NCBI GenBank assembly: GCA_002452615.1
Contig: DKES01000007.1
Span: 1 to 19,264, forward strand
Length of the DNA: 19,264 bases
Direction: 5' to 3'
DNA from: Patescibacteria group bacterium UBA6816
GTDB taxonomy: Bacteria; Patescibacteriota; Patescibacteriia; UBA2591; UBA6264
Below the pieces are notes generated by a model. It ran no database searches and was not told the DNA's origin. It saw only the letters and a program-made list of their open reading frames with translations. Each line of letters starts with the position of its first letter. Position 1 is the first letter of the stretch. Below are positions 13,026 through 19,264 of this stretch, piece after piece. Position numbers and translations under genes: made by a program.

Positions 13026-14024
13026 TTAAGATTTAATTATTAAAAGGTCTAATAATATTTGAGAATCAATTTTTTTATTTTTTTTAAGGAAATCTATCTT
13101 TAATAATTGTTGATAGATTTTTTTTAATTCTAATAAAGTATATTTTTTTTCTTGTTCTAACCCTTTTTTGCAAACATAAGGATGAAGGGAAAGAGCGGTT
13201 GAAATCTGGTAGGAATTTTTTTGAGGATGGCTTTCTAAATATGATTTTATTCTTAAAATAGTTCGATATTGATGAGCGATTAAGGGGATAATTTTTTCTA
13301 TTTCTATATTTTGTTCTAATAAATCAGAAATTATCTTTAAAGCAGTTGTTTTTTTTCTGGCTCCCAAGGCATCAGTTAAAGCCCAGATATTTTCTTCTAA
13401 AGCCGGAAGTAGATTTTCTTGAACATCTTTTAATTTAATGGTTTTTTCTGAATTCCCGCTTTTTAGGGCCAGAAGTTTTTCTAGTTCATTTTTTAAAGAC
13501 CAGAGATTTGGACCACAGATTTCAATTAAGGCTTCTTGAGCCAAGGGCTCAATGATTATATTTTTTTCCGTCGCTTTGTTTTTAATCCAAGTTTTAATTT
13601 GAGGTTTTTTTAATGGTTTAAATTCTTCTTGATAAGGTTCTTTTTTTAAGAGTTGATATATTTTTTTTTGTTCTGAATTTAATTTTTTTTCATTAATATC
13701 TTCGTCCCAAAAAATAAGGATATTATCTTTTTCGGTTTTTGTTTTTTGGAGAATTTTTAATATTTCTTCAAAAAAGTTTTTTGTTTTTTGGGAAATTTTT
13801 AAAATTGCCGGAGAAAAAAAATTTTTAATAATAATTAATCTTTTTTCTGTAAAAAGGCCCGGGCTTAAAAAAGCTTTTCTTAAATTAACTAAATCAAAAT
13901 TTTGATTATCAAAGGTAACAAGGCTAATCCCTTGGTGGTCTTTTTTTTTAATGAATTCTTGTTTGAATTCAGATAATTTTTGTTGGGAGCGCCAAGTGTC
14001 TGGCCCGTAAAGGAAAATAAGCAT
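13026..14024 (-). CDS. holA: DNA polymerase III subunit delta
   Basis: The clamp-loader subunit that opens the sliding clamp. The 332 residues fit HolA. Visible: the N-terminal start MLIFLYGPDTWRSQQKL (1-17), a P-loop-like position that lacks a Walker A (as expected for delta), TFDNQNFDLVNLRKAF, LPALEENIWALTDALGARKKTTALKII in the lid region and a C-terminal helical collar with IPLIAHQYRTILRIKSYLE. The sequence is typically divergent, so the call rests on order and these patches. It starts 3 nt after the exonuclease stop on the same strand. Confidence 0.88.
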   Translation of the reverse strand: MLIFLYGPDTWRSQQKLSEFKQEFIKKKDHQGISLVTFDNQNFDLVNLRKAFLSPGLFTEKRLIIIKNFFSPAILKISQKTKNFFEEILKILQKTKTEKDNILIFWDEDINEKKLNSEQKKIYQLLKKEPYQEEFKPLKKPQIKTWIKNKATEKNIIIEPLAQEALIEICGPNLWSLKNELEKLLALKSGNSEKTIKLKDVQENLLPALEENIWALTDALGARKKTTALKIISDLLEQNIEIEKIIPLIAHQYRTILRIKSYLESHPQKNSYQISTALSLHPYVCKKGLEQEKKYTLLELKKIYQQLLKIDFLKKNKKIDSQILLDLLIIKS

Positions 14025-14027
14025 AAT

Positions 14028-14951
14028 TTAAAATAATTTTGCTTGATTAATTCCGTTCTTTTCTATTCGTTTAATTAAACTTTGAAAACCAAATTTTTTT
14101 AAAACTGCAATCATTTCTTCAGGGTCAATTTCTTTTAAAGAAGGAATCTTATTAATTTTAAGTCCAGGGATTTTTTGTTGAATTGTGACCAATCTTTTAT
14201 CTTGAAAAACTTGTTTTTTATTTTTTTTAAGCTTTTCAATTAAAGGTTTCTTTAAACCAAGTTTCTCAGGGGAGTCTTTTTTTTCTAAAGATTGGTAAAG
14301 ATTTTCAATATTTTTAAATTTTTTTATTAAGTTTAAGGCTGTTTTTGGTCCAACCCCTTCAACTCCTTTAATATTATCAGAAGGGTCACCCCAAAGGGCT
14401 TTTAAATCAATTAATTGTTGAGGTTTTAAGCCAAATTTTTCTTGAACTTCTTTTTCTTGATAAATTTTAATTTGTGAAATTCCTTGCCTTAAAAAATAAA
14501 CAGAGGTTTGAGAATCAATTAATTGACAGAGGTCTAAATCTCCAGTAACAATTAGAAATTTTGATAAAGGAAATTTCTTTTTTTGTTGTTTAATTAAAGC
14601 TCCAATAATGTCATCGGCTTCAAATCCATCTTGATAAAAATAGGGCAAATTAAAGGATTCTAAAATTTCTTTAGTTAAATCAATTTGGTCATAAAATTTT
14701 TGTGGTTGTTTTTCTCTTCCAGCTTTATATTCCTTATATTCTTGGTGGCGAAAAGTAGGGGCTTTGGTGTCAAAAGCAACTATTAAGTGGCTCGGAGATT
14801 GTTCTCTAATTAATTTTAATAAAAGGGCCGTAAAGCCATAAACAGCATTTACTACCCTTCCTTGAGGATCAGTTAATTCTGGTAAAGCGTGCCAAGCGCG
14901 ATGAAGAACTGCTTGGCCATCAATCAGAACAATTTTTTTATTTTGAGACAT
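14028..14951 (-). CDS. Stand-alone 5'-3' exonuclease (PolA N-terminal domain type)
   Basis: 307 residues; corresponds to only the 5' nuclease domain of DNA polymerase I, ending cleanly after the helix-three-turn-helix region, with no polymerase domain. The metal-binding acidic residues are present: D11 (LIDGQAVLHRAW), D61 (VAFDTKAPTFRH), E111-D113-D114 (FEADDIIG), D138 and D140 (VTGDLDLCQL), D189 and D192 (WGDPSDNIKGVEGVGPKTA). It would remove RNA primers and flaps. An AAAGGA lies upstream of the ATG. It follows tRNA-Cys and precedes holA, making a small replication unit. A separate polymerase domain is expected elsewhere or is absent. Confidence 0.93.
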   Translation of the reverse strand: MSQNKKIVLIDGQAVLHRAWHALPELTDPQGRVVNAVYGFTALLLKLIREQSPSHLIVAFDTKAPTFRHQEYKEYKAGREKQPQKFYDQIDLTKEILESFNLPYFYQDGFEADDIIGALIKQQKKKFPLSKFLIVTGDLDLCQLIDSQTSVYFLRQGISQIKIYQEKEVQEKFGLKPQQLIDLKALWGDPSDNIKGVEGVGPKTALNLIKKFKNIENLYQSLEKKDSPEKLGLKKPLIEKLKKNKKQVFQDKRLVTIQQKIPGLKINKIPSLKEIDPEEMIAVLKKFGFQSLIKRIEKNGINQAKLF

Positions 14952-14988
14952 ATAAGAATTTTTCCTTTAAAGTAAAAAATTAAGAAAA

Positions 14989-15060
14989 AGGCCAGGAGGG
15001 GAATCGAACCCCTGTATAAGAGTTTTGCAAACTCTTGCCTTGCCACTTGGCTACCTGGCC
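14989..15060 (-). tRNA. tRNA-Cys (anticodon GCA)
   Basis: The reverse strand folds into a cloverleaf: acceptor GGCCAGG (15060-15054) with CCTGGCC (14996-14990), discriminator U at 14989; D arm GCCAAGTGGCAAGGC; anticodon stem AGAGT/ACTCT with loop TTGCAAA, anticodon GCA; T arm AGGGG-TTCGATT-CCCCT. U as discriminator is the known identity element of tRNA-Cys. No CCA is encoded. It is preceded by its own promoter and followed 37 nt later by the exonuclease start. Confidence 0.95.
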
Positions 15061-15085
15061 GATTTTTTGTTGTTAATTCTTTTAT

Positions 15086-15113
15086 ATTCTAGCCTAAAAA
15101 CGAGTTTTGTCAA
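15086..15113 (-). promoter_or_regulatory. Promoter for tRNA-Cys, exonuclease and holA
   Basis: Minus strand: -35 TTGACA (15113-15108), 16-bp spacer, -10 TAGAAT (15091-15086). The predicted start near 15079 is about 20 nt before the tRNA 5' end. Confidence 0.7.
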
Positions 15114-15128
15114 TGTAAAAAGTTTGGA

Positions 15129-15161
15129 AGAAAATTTGGAGGCTAAGCCTCTAAACTTTCT
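15129..15161. other. Strong intergenic inverted repeat with alternative left arm
   Basis: AGAAAATTTGGAGGCT (15129-15144) and AGCCTCTAAACTTTCT (15146-15161) pair over 16 positions around a 1-base loop, with one A-C mismatch and one G-U (in practice the loop opens further). A second copy of part of the left arm, AAGTTTGGA (15120-15128), can pair with the same right arm. It lies between the tRNA-Cys promoter and the end of queA; it could be a terminator of the queA operon, part of a small RNA, or a regulatory site. Confidence 0.5.
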
Positions 15162-15230
15162 TTTGTGGGGATAGCCCTTTAATATCAACTAAACAAAGAG
15201 TTGTGTTAAGAAAATTTAAAAACAAGAATT

Positions 15231-15258
15231 AAGACTGGTAATAAACCAGTCTTTTTTT
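15231..15258. terminator. Hairpin terminator overlapping the queA stop
   Basis: AAGACTGG (15231-15238) and CCAGTCTT (15246-15253) with a 7-nt loop, followed on the plus strand by a run of T (to 15258). This is a textbook plus-strand terminator, but no plus-strand gene lies before it. On the minus strand it directly follows the queA stop with AATTCTTGTTTTT after the stem, so it may end the queA operon. Confidence 0.65.
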
Positions 15259-16270
15259 AAATAATCAGCATGGCATCGCCAAAAGAGTAAAAGCGGTATT
15301 GTTCTTTAATCGCTTCTTGATAAGCTTTTTTAATAAATTCTTTACCCGCTAAAGCAGAAACCATCATTAATAAGGATGATTGAGGAAGATGAAAATTAGT
15401 AATTAACCCGTCAATTATTTGGAATTCATAACCGGGATAGATAAAATTTTTAACCCATTTTTCCCCTGAAATTATTTTTTTATTTTGACAAAAATCTTCT
15501 AAAACTCGGGTGGTGGTTGTCCCTACAGCAATAATACGTTGATTTTTTTCTTTGGTTTGGTTTATTTTTTTGGCCAAAGAAGGTTTTATTTTCGCTCTTT
15601 CTTGGTGAATTTTATGGTCTTCAACTTTTTTAGTTCTGACGGGCTGAAAAGTCCCTAATCCTACGTGAAGGGTAATAAATTCTAAAGAAATATTTTGTTT
15701 AGCCAATTTTTTAATCAATTTTTTAGTAAAATGAAACCCAGCTGTCGGGGCAGCGGCAGAACCAGGTTCTTGGGCATAAATAGTTTGGTATTCTTTTAAA
15801 TTAGAAGTTCTTTTTATATAAGGAGGAGTTGGGGTTTGGCCAATTTTTTCAATTTTTTTAAAAGATTCTTCTAAGGGAAGATTGAATTCTATTATCCAGG
15901 TTTGAGCGGATAAACGCTTTTTAAATTTTGCTTTTAAATTTTTTTTAAAATTAATTTCTTGGTCTGGTTTAACTTTCCCCTTAACCATCACCTCATAAGA
16001 ATTTTTTGTTTGCCCGGGATTTAATAAAAGTATTTCTATTTTTCCTTGAGTGTTTTTTTGTCCTTTTAATCGCGCCGGAATAACCTGAGAATTATTGGCT
16101 ATTAAAAGGTCATGGGGAGTCAAATATTTGTCTAAATTATAAAAAAAGTCATGAGTAATAGACTTTTTATCTCTATTTAAAATCATCAGCCTCGAATGAT
16201 CTCGAGGCCGTAAAGGTTTTTGGGCAATTAAACCCCTTGGAAGATGATAATCAAATTCTTGGGTTAGCAT
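15257..16270 (-). CDS. queA: tRNA preQ1(34) S-adenosylmethionine ribosyltransferase-isomerase
   Basis: Makes epoxyqueuosine at tRNA position 34 using the ribosyl group of SAM. 337 residues, normal for QueA. Visible: FDYHLPRGLIAQKPLRPRDHSRLM (6-29, quoted in pieces: FDYHLP, IAQKPL, RDHSRLM), LLIANNSQVIPARLKG (55-70), EPGSAAAPTAGFHFT (168-182), LHVGLGTFQPV (201-211), GTTTTRVLE and the final FHLPQSSLLMMVSALAG. It starts 2 nt after the ftsX stop. It is the last gene of the asnS-aspS-ftsX-queA unit. Other queuosine genes (tgt, queG/queH) are not in the window; tRNA-Asp and tRNA-Asn are natural Q-tRNAs, so the operon groups the synthetases for two Q-tRNAs with a Q enzyme. Confidence 0.96.
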   Translation of the reverse strand: MLTQEFDYHLPRGLIAQKPLRPRDHSRLMILNRDKKSITHDFFYNLDKYLTPHDLLIANNSQVIPARLKGQKNTQGKIEILLLNPGQTKNSYEVMVKGKVKPDQEINFKKNLKAKFKKRLSAQTWIIEFNLPLEESFKKIEKIGQTPTPPYIKRTSNLKEYQTIYAQEPGSAAAPTAGFHFTKKLIKKLAKQNISLEFITLHVGLGTFQPVRTKKVEDHKIHQERAKIKPSLAKKINQTKEKNQRIIAVGTTTTRVLEDFCQNKKIISGEKWVKNFIYPGYEFQIIDGLITNFHLPQSSLLMMVSALAGKEFIKKAYQEAIKEQYRFYSFGDAMLII

Positions 16271-16272
16271 GA

Positions 16273-17169
16273 TTATATTTTTAAATATTTTTTAATGGCT
16301 AAGCTACTGCCAATTAAAGAAATAATTAAAGAGAACAAAAGGAGCGCCCCCCAAAAAAAGAAAGCTTGGTTAACAAAATAGGTAAAAAGATTAAAATCTA
16401 CTTGCAGAAATTTATTTAGTTGAGGTTGGGTTAAATAAGCCAAGCCGATTACTAAACCACTATTTATCAACCAAGAAGAAAAGGCATAAAGCGAACCTTC
16501 AATTAAAAAAGGACCGCGAATTGTCCAAGCCGAAGCACCAACTAAGCGCATAATTTTTATTTCTTTTTGTCGAGAAATAGCCCCTAATTTAATTGTGGTA
16601 AAAATAACTAAAATAGCAATTAAGGCAAAGAGGGTACTTAAAAATAAACCAGATTCAGTGATTTTTTGATTTATTTTCTGAAAAGATTCAATAAGGTTTT
16701 CATAATCATAGAAATTTTGTTCCTGAACCAGGGATTGATAAGAGGGTTGATTAATTAAGTTGATTACCTTTTGGTAATCTTCTGGCTGATAAAATTTTAA
16801 AGTAATTACTCCTCCTAAAGGGTTTTTATTTAATTCTTCTAAGGATTTTAAAATTAAAGGGTCATCTTGATGTTTCTCTTTAAATTGTTCTAAGGATTCT
16901 TGGGGAGAGAGGTAGTTTATTTCTTTGATTTCGGACATGTTTTCTAAATCTGTTCTTAAAAGAGCAAGTTGGTTTTGATTAATATTTTGTTCTAAATAAA
17001 TACCTAAGTCCATTTTATCTTTAAAAGAAACAAGAATTTTTTGTCCCAAAACATTAAAAGTATAAATCATGGTTAAGGAAAAAAGCATTAAAATCATAAT
17101 AATAATGCTGGTTAAGGTTAACCAGAAATTACGGAAAAAGTTTTGTCGCGCGAGTTTAAAAAATTGCAT
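16273..17169 (-). CDS. ftsX: Cell division protein FtsX
   Basis: The membrane subunit of the FtsEX ABC-type complex that activates peptidoglycan hydrolases at the septum. 298 residues with the FtsX topology: N-terminal cytoplasmic helix, TM1 (about 18-40), an extracellular domain (about 45-170), then TM2 (about 176-196), TM3 (about 222-245) and TM4 (about 266-290). Visible: LARQNFFRNFWLTLTSI at the start and the coupling helix region RQKEIKIMRLVGASAWTIRGPFLIEG (200-225, quoted in pieces), both characteristic. FtsE is not in the window. It is 4 nt downstream of aspS and 2 nt upstream of queA. Confidence 0.93.
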   Translation of the reverse strand: MQFFKLARQNFFRNFWLTLTSIIIMILMLFSLTMIYTFNVLGQKILVSFKDKMDLGIYLEQNINQNQLALLRTDLENMSEIKEINYLSPQESLEQFKEKHQDDPLILKSLEELNKNPLGGVITLKFYQPEDYQKVINLINQPSYQSLVQEQNFYDYENLIESFQKINQKITESGLFLSTLFALIAILVIFTTIKLGAISRQKEIKIMRLVGASAWTIRGPFLIEGSLYAFSSWLINSGLVIGLAYLTQPQLNKFLQVDFNLFTYFVNQAFFFWGALLLFSLIISLIGSSLAIKKYLKI

Positions 17170-17173
17170 AAAA

Positions 17174-18565
17174 TTATTTTTTCTTTTTGCTTTTAAAATG
17201 AATTTCTTTTAATTGGGTTGAGGAGATTTCATTAGGGGCTTGCATCATTAAATCTTTAGCATCAGCGGTTTTGGGAAAAGGAATTACTTCTCTAATATTA
17301 GGTTCATTAGCTAAAATCATAATTAAGCGGTCTAGCCCTAGGGCAATGCCTCCATGAGGAGGAGCACCATAATCAAAAGCTTTAAGAAGATGACCAAATC
17401 TTTGTTTTATTTCTTGTTTTTCCAGTTTTAAAATTTTAAATATTTTTTCTTGAAGCTCTTTTTGGTGAATTCTAATTGAACCCCCGCCTAATTCAAATCC
17501 ATTACAAACTAAATCATATTGTTTAGCTTTGACTTTAAGGGGTTGTTTTTCTAGTAAGGGAAGATCTTGGTCTTGAGGACTAGTAAAAGGATGATGAACA
17601 GAAACAAGTTTTTTTTCTGTGGTTGATTTTTCAAAAAGAGGAAAATCAGTTATAAAACAAAAAGCCAGTTCGTTAGGGTCTTTTCTTAAATCCGGTTTGT
17701 CTGATTGATATTTTTTTAGCGCTTCTTGATAAGTTAAGCGAGGAAATGGTTTTTGAAAGATTTTTTTATCCGGAAATATTTTTTCTACTAAGGCAATGAT
17801 TAAATTTTGAATTAAATCAAGAATATCTTCTTGTTCAATAAAACTCATTTCTAAATCTAATTGAGTAAATTCTGGCTGGCGGTCGCCACGAGTATCTTCA
17901 TCTCTAAAACAACGGGCAATTTGAAAATATTTTTCAATTCCCGCGACCATTAACAGTTGTTTAAATTGTTGAGGGGCTTGAGGAAGGACATAGAATTTTC
18001 CAGGGTAAAGACGAGACGGAACCACGAATTCTCGGGCGCCTTCTGGAGTCCCTTTAGTTAAAATTGGGGTACTAATTTCTAAAAAATTCTTTTGGTCTAA
18101 ATAATCGCGAATAAATTTGGTTACCCGGTGACGTAAAATTAGATTATTTTTCATTCGGGGCCGGCGTAAATCCAAATAACGATATTCTAGTCTTAACTCT
18201 TCTTTTATTGTTTTGTCAGAATTGTTTATTTCAAAGGGTGGAGTTTGAGCTTTATTTAAAATAGTTAATTTTTGGGCCAGAATTTCAACTGTGCCCGTGG
18301 GCAAATCTTGATTAATTTGATGAGCTGGTCTTTGATTAACGATTCCCTCTACTTCAATGACAAATTCTGGTCGTAAATCTTTAAGTAATTCTTTTGATTT
18401 AGCATCAAGGTCGGCTGGAGAAAAAACAACCTGAACCAAACCAGTAAAATCTCTTAAATAAATAAAGACAATTTTACCTAGATTTTTGCGGTCGTTAACC
18501 CATCCGGCTAAGATGACTTTTTTTCCTATTTTATTAATTGTTTCTTGAATAGGAGTTTTTTTCAT
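17174..18565 (-). CDS. aspS: Aspartyl-tRNA synthetase lacking the GAD insertion domain
   Basis: 463 residues; bacterial AspRS is usually about 590. Order: anticodon-binding OB fold (1-105), LRLEYRYLDLRRPRM (124-138), class II motif 1-2 region with RCFRDEDTRGDRQPEFTQLD (218-237) and motif 3 GIALGLDRLIMIL (406-418). The bacterial insertion (GAD) domain normally follows SDKPDLR; here residues 288-294 (SDKPDLR) run within a few residues into FCFITDFPLFE (302-312), so about 120 residues are missing. Catalytic residues that bind Asp and ATP are otherwise present. Whether it is discriminating for tRNA-Asp cannot be read here; AsnRS is encoded just upstream. 4-nt spacings on both sides. Confidence 0.95.
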   Translation of the reverse strand: MKKTPIQETINKIGKKVILAGWVNDRKNLGKIVFIYLRDFTGLVQVVFSPADLDAKSKELLKDLRPEFVIEVEGIVNQRPAHQINQDLPTGTVEILAQKLTILNKAQTPPFEINNSDKTIKEELRLEYRYLDLRRPRMKNNLILRHRVTKFIRDYLDQKNFLEISTPILTKGTPEGAREFVVPSRLYPGKFYVLPQAPQQFKQLLMVAGIEKYFQIARCFRDEDTRGDRQPEFTQLDLEMSFIEQEDILDLIQNLIIALVEKIFPDKKIFQKPFPRLTYQEALKKYQSDKPDLRKDPNELAFCFITDFPLFEKSTTEKKLVSVHHPFTSPQDQDLPLLEKQPLKVKAKQYDLVCNGFELGGGSIRIHQKELQEKIFKILKLEKQEIKQRFGHLLKAFDYGAPPHGGIALGLDRLIMILANEPNIREVIPFPKTADAKDLMMQAPNEISSTQLKEIHFKSKKKK

Positions 18566-18569
18566 ATAA

Positions 18570-19264
18570 TTAAGGGTTTATTCTATTAATCAATCGGGGG
18601 AAAGGAATGGTTTCTCTAACATGGTCTAATCCGCAAACCCAGGTAACCATTCTTTCTAATCCTAAACCAAATCCAGAATGAGGAACTGATCCATAGCGTC
18701 GTAAATCAAGATACCATTCTAAAGGTTCTTTTTTTAATTTAAATTCTTTTATTTTTTCTTCTAACTTTTTTAAATCATCAATTCTTTGGGACCCGCCAAT
18801 AATTTCTCCATATCCTTCAGGAGCTAAACAATCGTTATTAAGGGCTAAGTCAGGATTTTCAAGGTCGGATTTCATATAAAAGGCTTTTATTTTTTGAGGA
18901 TATTTTTCAATAAAAACTGGTTGGTCAAAATGTTGAGAAATAATTGTTTCTTCGTCTCCGCCAAAATCATCTCCCCATTTTATTTTCATCCCTGCTTTTT
19001 GACAAAGAGTAATGGCTTTTTTATAAGTTATTCTAGGAAAAGGAGGAACAATCTTTTTGAGAGGACTTAAGTTTCTTTCTAAGTAGCCTAACTCTTCTTT
19101 TCTGTTTTTTAAGACTTGTTGAATGATAAAAGAAATTAATTTTTCTTGTATTTCCATGTTTTCCTTATGTTCAATAAAAGCGGCTTCAGCATCCATCATC
19201 CAAAATTCTGTTAAGTGACGCCGGGTTTTTGATTTTTCTGCGCGAAAAGTAGGACCAAAATCAT
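18570..19264 (-). CDS. asnS: Asparaginyl-tRNA synthetase (5' end cut by the window edge)
   Basis: The open frame continues to the right edge without a start; an internal ATG at 19199 lies inside the catalytic core and is not the real start. 230 residues are visible, about half the protein. The first are DFGPTFRAEKSKTRRHLTEF, the class II motif 2 region typical of AsnRS. Further signs of AsnRS rather than AspRS: QPVFIEKYPQKIKAFYMK, APEGYGEIIGGSQR and motif 3 GFGLGLERMVTWVCGLDHVR with the final ETIPFPRL. It attaches Asn to tRNA-Asn, so the cell need not rely only on the GatCAB route. aspS starts 4 nt after its stop. Confidence 0.95.
   Translation of the reverse strand, partial: DFGPTFRAEKSKTRRHLTEFWMMDAEAAFIEHKENMEIQEKLISFIIQQVLKNRKEELGYLERNLSPLKKIVPPFPRITYKKAITLCQKAGMKIKWGDDFGGDEETIISQHFDQPVFIEKYPQKIKAFYMKSDLENPDLALNNDCLAPEGYGEIIGGSQRIDDLKKLEEKIKEFKLKKEPLEWYLDLRRYGSVPHSGFGLGLERMVTWVCGLDHVRETIPFPRLINRINP

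Noticed and set aside
18570..19199. A complete short synthetase-like gene starting at 19199
   Set aside because: The frame stays open to 19264 with the AsnRS motif 2 sequence upstream of that ATG, so this is the 3' part of a longer asnS.
1..19264. UGA recoding as in Gracilibacteria/SR1
   Set aside because: Every recognised protein reads through with UGG for Trp and no in-frame UGA; yidC ends in UGA at the expected place.

Overview
The window is strongly A+T-rich, densely packed bacterial chromosome made almost entirely of housekeeping genes. Several traits together suggest a reduced-genome lineage of the Patescibacteria/CPR type, possibly Parcubacteria-like (inference, not proven): very short intergenic gaps, little Shine-Dalgarno signal, a stand-alone PolA-type 5'-3' exonuclease, an AspRS that has lost its GAD insertion domain, and a membrane-anchored Clp/Hsp100-like AAA+ protein. 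UGA acts as a normal stop (end of yidC), so there is no sign of the UGA-Gly code of Gracilibacteria/SR1.

Left part (1-5460). A partial tsaD (minus) diverges from a plus-strand transcription unit: tRNA-Glu(UUC), a glutaredoxin-like protein, two HD-domain proteins, tsaC and rbfA. TsaC and TsaD are the two core enzymes of t6A synthesis, and their units are driven by back-to-back promoters that share one -35 box. Next come clpP, with its own consensus promoter and a hairpin behind it, and rny (RNase Y).

Middle part (5546-10970). The conserved order rpmH-rnpA-yidD-yidC is present but is split between yidD and yidC by about 550 bp of non-coding DNA. This insert is unusually G+C-rich and built from nested repeats: near-perfect 35-bp terminal inverted repeats, two identical 61-bp units and five identical 21-nt hairpins with CTAC/GTAG feet. 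It looks like a REP/BIME- or MITE-type non-autonomous element; no transposase is in the window. After yidC come a PRC-barrel-like small protein, a small membrane protein and a 914-residue Clp-like protein with an N-terminal zinc ribbon and membrane segments. The Clp-like protein has a degenerate first ATPase domain and non-canonical pore loops. These four genes read as one membrane-associated operon and are the most interesting protein-level finding.

Right part (11024-19264). rplU (plus) abuts ruvA (minus) tail to tail. Then come two unrecognised small proteins and rpsT (plus), which abuts holA (minus) tail to tail. Behind one minus-strand promoter lie tRNA-Cys(GCA), a 5'-3' exonuclease and holA. 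A small structured intergenic region separates this from a tightly packed minus-strand operon asnS (partial)-aspS-ftsX-queA.
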